Shown piece after piece: positions 8,562 through 17,564 of a stretch of DNA of 34,029 bases (position 1 is the stretch's first letter; the number at the start of each line of letters is the position of its first letter). This DNA is from Clostridia bacterium (lineage in GTDB: Bacteria; Bacillota; Clostridia; Oscillospirales; CAG-272), in assembly GCA_017938885.1 (NCBI GenBank), contig JAGBAS010000092.1, forward strand, positions 1 through 34,029, in the 5' to 3' direction. The position numbers and the translations under genes are program-made. The notes under the pieces were generated by a model. The model did no database searches. It had not been told where the DNA came from and was given only the letters and a program-made list of their open reading frames with translations.

Positions 8562-9439
8562 GGCCGATCTCCTTGGGTATTCTCATACCCGTCCACGTAG
8601 TGCGTATAATCCGTCAGGATGACCACCTGCGTCAGCTCTGAAAAATCCGTAAAGGGCTCCACGGCGGCCTCGGTGGTACGGACGAAGGCGTTGGCGGTCA
8701 CCTCGGTCACCCGTCCGATGGGAATGCCGTAGGGATACACGCTTCCCCGCCCGCTGGTGACCACGATATCCCCCACCTGTACGTCCGCCTCCTCGGGGAG
8801 ATTCTTGAGGATGGCCTGCCCCATGTGAAGTACCGAATAATCTCCCTCACAAAGGCCGTTTTCGGTGGCTCTGGTGGTAACCGCCCCCACCGATACCGAG
8901 GTATCCAGCAGGGTCATGACCCGACAGTGGTGAAGACTTACCTCGACGACCACCCCCACCAGACCCGACGGGGTAATGACGGGCATCCCCGTCTCCACGC
9001 CCGAGGAGGAGCCTCGGTTGAGGGTCAGCTCGGTGGCAAAGTCCCCGCCCTCGCCCGAGGCTGAGGAGGAGGAAATAACCGAGGCGGCGCAGAGGGCATA
9101 GTCTCCATGCTCCTCCTTGATGGATAAATAGTGATACAGCCAGGCGTTCTCGTCGGCCAGGATCTCGGCGTCGATCAGTTGATTTTTCAAGGCTTGGTTT
9201 TCAGCCCTGACCGACTCCAGCTCGGCTTGCAGGTCATCCAGATCCGCAAGGTAGGAGAAGAAGCCCGAGATTCCGTTTCCGATCTTGGAGCCGATCCATT
9301 GAAAGGGATAGATCACCGCCGAGCCCGCGTCTCTGAGCAGGGAGCCCCACCCCATCACGGCGAAAACACCCGTAAACAGGGCAACAGCCAAAGCCAGCCC
9401 CAAGCAGGCTATGAAGAAACGCTGTTTGATGCGGCTCAC
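8558..9439 (-). CDS. mreC: Cell-shape protein MreC
   Basis: About 293 residues. There is one N-terminal membrane helix (about 9-31), a coiled coil (about 66-95, LDDLQAELESVRAENQALKNQL) and a beta-rich periplasmic-type domain with the MreC pattern LNRGSSSGVETGMPVITPSGLVG and a later GDIVVTSGRGSVYPYGIPIGRV. MreC scaffolds the elongation complex. The start is unusual: the only canonical codon after the upstream in-frame TGA is GTG 9439, but the strong GGGAGG site abuts it directly. ATC at 9430 sits 8 nt after GGAGG, the normal spacing. I give the GTG coordinate but consider ATC (MKQRFFIACLG) a real alternative. Confidence 0.93.
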   Translation of the reverse strand: MSRIKQRFFIACLGLALAVALFTGVFAVMGWGSLLRDAGSAVIYPFQWIGSKIGNGISGFFSYLADLDDLQAELESVRAENQALKNQLIDAEILADENAWLYHYLSIKEEHGDYALCAASVISSSSASGEGGDFATELTLNRGSSSGVETGMPVITPSGLVGVVVEVSLHHCRVMTLLDTSVSVGAVTTRATENGLCEGDYSVLHMGQAILKNLPEEADVQVGDIVVTSGRGSVYPYGIPIGRVTEVTANAFVRTTEAAVEPFTDFSELTQVVILTDYTHYVDGYENTQGDRP

Positions 9440-10070
9440 CTCCCGAAAATGCGGTCAGAAACGGGAATTTTCTTCCCGTATGAATGCTTTTTTTCAAAAT
9501 TTACTGTTTTTGCTGTAAAAATGTCGCTGCTGTGTCGCTGTGGATAACTCTTTGTCATCCCTTTTTCCTGTTTTCTTGGGGAAAAATCACGGTTTTCCAT
9601 ACGTTTCCGCAGATTTTTCAACAGGGATCAACCGCATTTTCAGACCAATTTCCATTGGTTTTCCACATTCGCTGAAAAACCGTAAAATTCCTTTACATAG
9701 GAATACTTTTTTCTTTTTTTCGTTTCAGGACCCGAAATTCTCCACAGACTTTTCCACATCCTGTGGAAAACTTTTTTCCATAGCCTGTGCGGTTTGTCAT
9801 ACCTGTCGGTTATTTCGCGTGCAAGCTACGACATTTCGGTGACAAATCAACGACATTTTCCCAAAATATGCTTGTCATACCGACATAATGACGTGATTTT
9901 TCGGTTTTTCCATAGCTTTTTGGTTCTATTTTTTCGACTTTTCAATTTTCCACAGGAGTTTTCCACAGTATGTGGGAAAACCTGTTGAAAACCGAATCGG
10001 GCATTTTTTGAAAAGTCTTTGTCAGGCAAGAATTATCCGAGAAATGCCGTTTTTTCGGCCGCATGCGGAA
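9440..10070. other. AT-rich mreC-gyrB spacer with DnaA-box cluster
   Basis: A 631-bp stretch with no convincing gene. It holds one perfect DnaA box (TTATCCACA, minus strand, 9539-9547) and five TTTTCCACA boxes that fit TTWTNCACA: 9659-9667, 9750-9758, 9762-9770 (inverted), 9946-9954 and 9959-9967. It is T-rich and also repeats TGTCATACC at about 9796 and 9873. Such clusters mark origin regions or DnaA-titrating sites. It may be the second half of a bipartite origin with the dnaN-dnaA spacer, or a DnaA-controlled regulatory site; sequence alone does not decide. Confidence 0.6.
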
Positions 10071-12038
<1,968 letters not shown>

Positions 12039-12098
12039 GTTTCTGATTCCTTTTTATGGTATAGCAATTCTTAAAAATGGATTGGGTGGAAATTCCGT

Positions 12099-12383
12099 TT
12101 ACCTCGCCCCTCCCGCATCCTCGCCGCCAAGGCTTCCCAGTCGGCCCAGGAGGGCGGAGGTGGAGAGCTGGGAGAAGTAGACCTTATACTTGCCGTCGGT
12201 GCGGTCGCGGTAGAGGACGAAGGATTTGGGGATCTCGTCATTGGCGGCCAAGACCAGCTCCTTCTTTTCGGCCTCCGAGAGGTACTTGCGGGTGATCCAG
12301 GAGGTGGTGGTACGGTCGGCGTCGAAAATGCCAATGATGTCCCGCTCTCGGATATTGATCTGATTGCCGATGTGCAGGTACAT
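12099..12383 (-). CDS. remB: RemB/DUF370 family regulator (YaaB)
   Basis: A 94-residue protein starting MYLHIGNQINIRERDIIGIFD and including TTTSWITRKYL, the DUF370 family of small DNA-binding regulators. In Bacillus subtilis the paralogue RemA activates matrix genes, and RemB (YaaB) is encoded between recF and gyrB, exactly as here. The conserved core spans about residues 1-75; the Gly/Ala-rich tail is less typical. It starts 3 nt after the recF stop, so the two are probably co-translated. Its target genes in this organism are unknown. Confidence 0.88.
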   Translation of the reverse strand: MYLHIGNQINIRERDIIGIFDADRTTTSWITRKYLSEAEKKELVLAANDEIPKSFVLYRDRTDGKYKVYFSQLSTSALLGRLGSLGGEDAGGAR

Positions 12384-12386
12384 GCC

Positions 12387-13553
12387 TCACACCTCCCTTC
12401 GGGTATAGCGGCCGCCGTCCACGTGAATGAGGTTGACGGCTCCGCCGAAATCTGCCGCCGCAGGGTCGCAGGCGGTCATAATGACCTGACGACCCTTCAT
12501 TTCCTGCACCAGATAGTCCCGCCTGTGGATATCCAGCTCGGAGAGGACGTCGTCAAAGAGGAAAACCGGCATATCTCCCGCCGATTCATAAGCCGAGACC
12601 CAGCCCTCGGCCAGCTTCATGGCCAGTGCCAGGGATCTCTGCTGCCCCTGAGAGGCGTACAGACGGGCAGGACGGCCGTTTAAGGTGATCCGGATGTCAT
12701 CCTTGTGGATCCCCCACAGCGTGGCTCCTGCGCCGATCTCGCGGTCGTGGCGGGTGGAGAGCAGCTCCAGATACCGCTCTTCCAGCCGCGATACGTCGGA
12801 AAAGAGAGCAGGCTCCTGCGTCTCCTGCCGGCCGCTTCCCAGGGTTGGCTGATAGATCAGCTCGGGGAGCTCGTCCCCGCCCTCGTACTTGGCCATCATG
12901 TCCGCAAAGCAGGCGCGGACGTGATCGTTGATCTGTCGGACGTAGCGGGCGCGGTGCATCGTGATCGCCGCCGCCTCGTGAGCCAGCTGAGCCGACCACA
13001 TGGGCTCTGTGGCCTTGAAGGTGGCCATATCCTCGGGAGCGCGCTTGAGCAGGGCGTTGCGCTCCTTGAGGACCTTGTTATAGCGTTGCAGGCTTTGCAG
13101 GTACAGCGGGCGGAGCTGGGAAAGGGCGACGTTCAGGTAATTGCGCCGCAGCTCGGGGCCTCCCTGAATGAGTGAGAGATGCTCGGGGCAGAACAGCACC
13201 ACCCGGAAAGCCCCCACCATCTCGGACATCCGCCCGATTTTCATGCCGTTCTGTTCCACGACTCGCTTGCCTCGCCCGCTGAAAATGCGGAAGGACAGGC
13301 TTTGCGCCCGCACCGAATCGTGGAAGCGGTTTACCAGATGGGCAGACTCCTCTCCAAAGCGGATCAGCTCGGCCTCCTTGACGGGTCGGAAGCTCTTGCC
13401 CAGGGCGGTGAAATACACCGCCTCCAGAAGGTTGGTCTTTCCCTGGGCGTTGTCTCCGTGGAGAAGATTCACCCCTTCGCCAAAGGCAACCGACGCCGAC
13501 CCGATATTGCGGAAATTCTCGATTTCAATGCTATGACAGACCGTGCCGATCAC
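12387..13553 (-). CDS. recF: DNA replication and repair protein RecF
   Basis: An SMC-like ATPase of about 388 residues that loads RecA at gapped DNA with RecO/RecR. Counting from the GTG start, Walker A is HGDNAQGKTNLLEA near 31-44, the ABC-type signature SQGQQRSLALAMKLAE lies in the C-terminal half, and Walker B is VFLFDDVLSELD. The start is uncertain. GTG 13553 overlaps the GAGGTGATC ribosome site. ACG at 13544 lies 8 nt after GAGG and would give a nine-residue lead to the conserved NFRN, exactly the usual RecF N-terminus (MRIKSLELKNFRN type). The sequence upstream reads through the dnaN-recF repeats and is unlikely to be coding. No yaaA-like S4-domain gene separates it from dnaN. Confidence 0.95.
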   Translation of the reverse strand: MIGTVCHSIEIENFRNIGSASVAFGEGVNLLHGDNAQGKTNLLEAVYFTALGKSFRPVKEAELIRFGEESAHLVNRFHDSVRAQSLSFRIFSGRGKRVVEQNGMKIGRMSEMVGAFRVVLFCPEHLSLIQGGPELRRNYLNVALSQLRPLYLQSLQRYNKVLKERNALLKRAPEDMATFKATEPMWSAQLAHEAAAITMHRARYVRQINDHVRACFADMMAKYEGGDELPELIYQPTLGSGRQETQEPALFSDVSRLEERYLELLSTRHDREIGAGATLWGIHKDDIRITLNGRPARLYASQGQQRSLALAMKLAEGWVSAYESAGDMPVFLFDDVLSELDIHRRDYLVQEMKGRQVIMTACDPAAADFGGAVNLIHVDGGRYTRREV

Positions 13554-13589
13554 CTCGCTTTCTATGAAAATTCTTTTTTTTGTAAACGC

Positions 13590-13685
13590 AGATACAAGAT
13601 ACAAGATACGAGATACAAGATACGAGATACAAGATACGATTCAAGCTACGGTTATTGTATCTTGTATCTTTGTATCTCTGTATCT
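13590..13685. repeat. Heptad repeat array with inverted copies between dnaN and recF
   Basis: Seven contiguous 7-bp units AGATACA/AGATACG (13590-13638) are followed by a 17-bp unique spacer and then four inverted units TGTATCT (starting 13656, 13663, 13671, 13679) with 0-1 bp between them. The arms can pair into a long hairpin in DNA or in the dnaN-recF mRNA. The T-run expected after a terminator is lacking. It fills the gap where yaaA is found in Bacillus. Confidence 0.85.
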
Positions 13686-13689
13686 TTCC

Positions 13690-14844
13690 TCAGTCCTTCA
13701 TACGGACGGGCAGAAGCATGAACAGATCCTCATCCGCAGTATCCTCGTCATTCGGCTCGATGTTGATGCTGGAGAGAGGTGAGGACATGGACAGCTTGAT
13801 CCTGTCCGCAGAGCAGGCGCGGAGGCTGTCGATGAGGTAGCGGTTATTGAAGGCGATGACCAGATCGTCGCCCTCGTGGCCAATGGCCACCTCGTCGTAG
13901 GAGGAGCCGGTGCCCGAGGTCGCCGAGATTTTCAGGATATTCCCCTGTACCTCCAGGCGGACGTGGGAACGGACAGAGCCCGCCACCTTTTCCTCGGTAA
14001 TCAGTGCGGCGTGCTCCAGAGCCGAGATGACCGATTCGCGGTCGGCGTAGACCGTGATGCGGTGGTTGCGGAGAATGATACGGTTATAGTCGATGTACTC
14101 CCCTTCGATGAGCTTGGAGAAGAAGGTCAGATTGCCCATGACGAAAATGATGTTCTTACGGCTCATGTAGATGGTAACTACGGCCTCCTCGTCCTTGTCG
14201 CTGAGCAGCTTGTACAGCTCGTTTACCGACTTGTTGGGCAGAATGAAGCGGGTATCCTCCACCGTCAGATCCTTGTCCAGACCGTACAGAGCGGTTTCGG
14301 TGGCGCAGGTGGCCATCTTGAAGGAGTCGCAGGAGACCATATGAAGCTTTCCGTCCTTGATGGAGAAAAACAGACCGTTGAGCACGGGCCGCTGGTCATT
14401 GACGCCCATCGCGTACATACATTTCGCCATCATGGTGCGCACTGCTCTCTGGGGGGCCACGAAGCCCTGGGGCGTGGTCAAACGGGGGATCTCAGGGAAA
14501 TCCTTGGCGGGGAGAGCCGTCATGGTGTGGGAGGAGCGGCCGCTGACCACGGTAGCGCAGTTGCGGTCGTCTACGGTCAGGGTGATGTCGCCGCCATCCA
14601 TGACGCGGACGATCTGGGAGAACTTGGAGGCACTGACAATAGCGGAGCCCGCCTCGATGATGTCGGCCTCAATGGAGATACGAACACCCTTTTCGATGTC
14701 GTAGGTAGTCATGATGCAGGTATTCGGCAGGCTGGCCTCAATGAGGATGCCCTCGGTGGCAACCAGGGTCATTTTGGTGGAAACACCGCTCATCAGCGGA
14801 GCCACGGCGGCACAGATAATATCTTTTCGGAATACGATCTTCAT
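13690..14844 (-). CDS. dnaN: DNA polymerase III beta subunit (sliding clamp)
   Basis: A 384-residue sliding clamp that encircles DNA and tethers the replicative polymerase. Its three clamp domains show the expected features: MKIVFRKDIICAAV at the start, LTVDDRNCATVVSGRSSHTM near 80-105, FSIKDGKLHMVSCDSFKMA in the middle domain, and FNNRYLIDSLRA near residue 345. The extreme C-terminus (FMLLPVRMKD) matches the usual clamp ending, MLPVR. ATG 14844 follows AAGGAG by 7 nt; upstream in-frame codons lie in the origin spacer and are not conserved clamp sequence. It lies between dnaA and recF as in most Firmicutes. Confidence 0.97.
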   Translation of the reverse strand: MKIVFRKDIICAAVAPLMSGVSTKMTLVATEGILIEASLPNTCIMTTYDIEKGVRISIEADIIEAGSAIVSASKFSQIVRVMDGGDITLTVDDRNCATVVSGRSSHTMTALPAKDFPEIPRLTTPQGFVAPQRAVRTMMAKCMYAMGVNDQRPVLNGLFFSIKDGKLHMVSCDSFKMATCATETALYGLDKDLTVEDTRFILPNKSVNELYKLLSDKDEEAVVTIYMSRKNIIFVMGNLTFFSKLIEGEYIDYNRIILRNHRITVYADRESVISALEHAALITEEKVAGSVRSHVRLEVQGNILKISATSGTGSSYDEVAIGHEGDDLVIAFNNRYLIDSLRACSADRIKLSMSSPLSSINIEPNDEDTADEDLFMLLPVRMKD

Positions 14845-15558
14845 AGGAATACTCCTTATATTTTGAATTTGGCATACAAGGCGCGGGTACAAAGGGAAAG
14901 GGTCGCGAGAGTCTTTGGAAATTTCCCCACAAAAGAGGGACGACACGTTTTTCTGTCCGCAGCGGTCTTGCGCGCGGGCGAAGGATACGGAGATTACGGA
15001 AAAATACGAAACAAGACCAGAAGTAGCAGCCTTAGAGGGGGTGGAAACTGTGGAAAATCGGATTTTTCATATGTGATAACGATTTTTTCGTTTACATACG
15101 CCTTCGGTCTCTGTGGGAAAGCCCGTGATTTCATGTGGAGGAAATGTGGACGGAGCCGCATTTCGTGTCGGATACGCGCAACGTGGGCGAATTTCAGCCG
15201 TTTTGCACCGTCACCCATGTCGCCGTGGAAAATCATCACTCCCGTTTCGGTGGAAAACTCTTCCGATTTATCCACCGAAGCTTGTGGACAAGCCGGGGAG
15301 TATCGGATTTTCCACAGCCCTGTTGGTCAATTTTCCACATGAAGGAGACGTGCGAAAACCCAAAAAAGAATGATTTCGGTCGAAAAAAGGGGGATTTTGG
15401 TGTTTTACACAAAAGACCATGGACAAACCTGTGCAAAACTCATTTTTTCCACACACTTTTCCACAGCTTGTGGAAAAATCGGTTGACAAACCTGCGAAGG
15501 GGCTGGGAAACGGTGGAAAAGCCCGTGGAGAAAGAGAATTTTTCCACAGGGCGGGCGA
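14845..15558. other. dnaA-dnaN intergenic region, probable oriC
   Basis: A 714-bp non-coding spacer dense in DnaA boxes. TTTTCCACA (fits TTWTNCACA) occurs at 15308-15316, 15331-15339, 15445-15453, 15457-15465 and 15540-15548, and inverted at 15049-15057 and 15469-15477. Near-matches are TTATCCACC (15268-15276) and TGTGGACAA (15283-15291). An AT-rich stretch at about 15055-15100 could serve as the unwinding element. Its position between dnaA and dnaN matches the unwinding half of Bacillus-type bipartite origins. Origin function is inferred. The short open frames here look like chance frames through the boxes. Confidence 0.75.
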
Positions 15559-16983
15559 TCAGCTTCCCTTGACCTCCTTGACCATTTCCTCAATTTCGGT
15601 GCGGAATACGGGATTCTGCGCCATTCTCTTTTCGATGGTTTCAATGGATGAGATCACGGTGGAATGGTCGCGTTCGATGATCTTACCGATATTCGGCAGG
15701 GACATATCCGTGATCTGACGGATGACGTAGACCGTAATATGACGGGCGTTGGCGATCTCCTTGGTACGCTTGGAGCTGACGATCTCATCCCGCTTGATGT
15801 TGTACTTCTTGTACACGGCGGCAAAGACCTTGTCCACCGTTACGGTTACGGGCTCAGCGCCTCCCAGAAGCTCGGAGATGCAGTTTCTGGCCAGATCCAT
15901 GGTGACGTGGCGGCCTGTCAGAAAGCTCTTGGCCCTCAGCTTCTTGATGGCTCCCTCGATCTGACGGATGTTGGAGCGGAGATTCTCAGCCAGAAACATC
16001 AAAACGTCCTCGGGAATGGATACGTTGAATATGGAGGCCTTCTTCTTGATGATCGCGGTACGGAGCTCCAGATCCGGGGGCTGAATATCCGCGATGAGTC
16101 CCCACTCGAAGCGGGTCTTGAGCCGCTCCTCCAGGGTCTTGATCTCGCGGGGAGGACGGTCGGAGGTCATGATGATCTGCTTACCGGCCTCGTGGAGGGC
16201 GTTGAAGGTGTTGAAGAACTCCTCCTGGGTGGAGGTCTTGCCCGCGATGAAATGGATATCGTCGATGAGCAGAACGTCACAGGAGCGGTACTTGTCCCGG
16301 AATTCGTTCATGGCCTGACGGGAGATGGAGTCGATGAGCTGGTTGGCAAAATCCTCGCCCTTGATGTAAATGACCCGCACGTTGGCGATCTTCTTTTTGA
16401 GCTCGTTGGTGATGGCGTAGAGCAGGTGGGTCTTACCCAGGCCGCTGGGGCCGTATATGAACAGGGGGTTGTAGGCCTGGGCGGGGCGATCCGCCACGGC
16501 GATACAGGCGGCGTGAGCGAACTTATTGGAGGAGCCCACGATGAAGTTCTCAAAGGTGTATTCGAAATTGAAGGGGGGGAGGGTGGAGCCTATGCCGTTG
16601 GGATGGAAGGAGCCCTCCTGACTGCCGGTAGTCTGGGGATCGTCGGAGGTATCTGCGATGGGCTCGGGAATGGGATTTTCCGCCGCCCGCTGGAGCAGAC
16701 CGGGCTCATCGGGGGGAATGATGGGAGCCCCGTCAAAGACCAGGGAGAGCTTGACCTCAAAGCCCAGCATTTCGGAAAAGCGGCGTTCGATATCCGCCTT
16801 ATACTTGGAGGTGACCACACGGATCTTGACCTCGGATTCTGCCTTCATGGTGACGGTGGAGCCTTGAAAATCCACTACCTCCAGACCGCCCAGCCACAGA
16901 TCGGTGATGACCTCGCTGAGCTCGGGGCGGAAGGACTCCCGCACCAGATGCCAGACCTGGGAAATGTCGTCGAGATAAGCCAT
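15559..16983 (-). CDS. dnaA: Chromosomal replication initiator protein DnaA
   Basis: A 474-residue AAA+ initiator that binds DnaA boxes and melts the origin. Domain I (about 1-85) is followed by a Pro/Ser/Asp-rich domain II (about 90-135). The AAA+ domain has Walker A GPSGLGKT (178-185) and Walker B LLIDDIHFIAGK (238-249). Domain IV near the C-terminus has the DnaA signature around NARHITVYVIRQ and RDHSTVISSIETIEKR. ATG 16983 (MAYLDDISQVW) is chosen because AAAGGA precedes it at normal spacing; the in-frame ATG at 17043 would lie within the leader. Many DnaA boxes lie just downstream, before dnaN, and a consensus promoter lies upstream. Confidence 0.97.
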   Translation of the reverse strand: MAYLDDISQVWHLVRESFRPELSEVITDLWLGGLEVVDFQGSTVTMKAESEVKIRVVTSKYKADIERRFSEMLGFEVKLSLVFDGAPIIPPDEPGLLQRAAENPIPEPIADTSDDPQTTGSQEGSFHPNGIGSTLPPFNFEYTFENFIVGSSNKFAHAACIAVADRPAQAYNPLFIYGPSGLGKTHLLYAITNELKKKIANVRVIYIKGEDFANQLIDSISRQAMNEFRDKYRSCDVLLIDDIHFIAGKTSTQEEFFNTFNALHEAGKQIIMTSDRPPREIKTLEERLKTRFEWGLIADIQPPDLELRTAIIKKKASIFNVSIPEDVLMFLAENLRSNIRQIEGAIKKLRAKSFLTGRHVTMDLARNCISELLGGAEPVTVTVDKVFAAVYKKYNIKRDEIVSSKRTKEIANARHITVYVIRQITDMSLPNIGKIIERDHSTVISSIETIEKRMAQNPVFRTEIEEMVKEVKGS

Positions 16984-17087
16984 AAAACTTTTTCCTTTCC
17001 GTCGTATTTTCGTCTTGTCCCGCGCCGGGAGAGGACGGATCACCGTCCCTTACGCACGCGCGCGTTTTATATAAATATAATTAACTT

Positions 17088-17116
17088 ATTATAACATATA
17101 AACACGTAAAAATCAA
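17088..17116 (-). promoter_or_regulatory. SigA-type promoter for dnaA
   Basis: On the minus strand, -35 TTGATT (17111-17116) and a perfect -10 TATAAT (17088-17093) are separated by 17 bp, about 105 bp upstream of the dnaA ATG. No full DnaA box overlaps it, so the autoregulation seen in many bacteria is not evident at this exact site. Confidence 0.8.
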
Positions 17117-17259
17117 GCCCCATTCAATATTTTTTCGGCGAAACGGATGTCATACCTGTGGAAATGTGGGGATTGATGGGGTTTTTTATATTTGTAAAAT
17201 TTTTATGAATCAGTGCGGCTTGGGTTGAAATTGGGCGGGATGGCGTTCTTTGGGTTTGT

Positions 17260-17410
17260 CGGTTTGTTTTTTGCCCACTTGTTCTGTCATCCGGAGTGGA
17301 GGGCGTAGCCCGAAGTCGAAGGATCTCTTGTCGGCAAAGGAGGTTCTTCAACTCCGCCGAAAACGGCTCCGCTCAGGATGATAACCCACAAGTGGGCAAA
17401 AAACAGACCG
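17260..17410. repeat. Palindromic MITE-like element upstream of dnaA
   Basis: The 23-bp ends (17260-17282 and 17388-17410) are inverted copies with one mismatch, centred on TTTTTTGCCCACTTGT. Inside, CATCCGGAGTGGAG pairs with CTCCGCTCAGGATG. The segment GAAGTCGAAGGATCTC is of a kind seen in dispersed repeats of gut Clostridia. It contains CTTGTCGGCAAA, also found in the element at 7-154. No coding capacity is evident. Confidence 0.75.
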
Positions 17411-17497
17411 CTAAATACCAATTTGAAACACGCAGTATTTCCACAACGGCTCACGTATGACAAACATAATTATTACAATTTACTTCTCCAACGACAG

Positions 17498-17525
17498 AAA
17501 ACCCCCCGCCGAAGCGGAGGGTTTT
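17498..17525 (-). terminator. Terminator after nifJ
   Basis: A 12-bp stem closes a TTCG tetraloop on the minus strand and ends in TTTT. It lies about 40 bp past the nifJ stop. Confidence 0.85.
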
Positions 17526-17564
17526 GCGTGTTTATGAGCTTGAATGCAAGAACCGAGTCAGAAA

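Larger units (their letters stand above)
16984..17564. other. dnaA-nifJ intergenic region
   Basis: A 581-bp spacer that holds the dnaA promoter (17088-17116), a MITE-like palindromic element (17260-17410) and the nifJ terminator (17498-17525). Two weak DnaA-like sites (ATTTCCACA or its complement, one mismatch) lie at about 17157 and 17437, far fewer than in the dnaN-side spacer. No gene is supported. Confidence 0.7.

Noticed and set aside
9796..9881. Repeated TGTCATACC motifs (about 9796, 9873 and 17148) as a regulator site
   Set aside because: Only three copies with no constant spacing or symmetry, in T-rich spacers; too little to call a site.
13590..13685. A CRISPR array
   Set aside because: Units are only 7 bp, contiguous and without unique spacers, and the second half is inverted. 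No cas genes are present.
14994..15275. A possible 93-residue gene in the dnaN-dnaA spacer
   Set aside because: It runs through DnaA boxes, has no clear ribosome site and no recognisable domain. The region is better explained as the origin.
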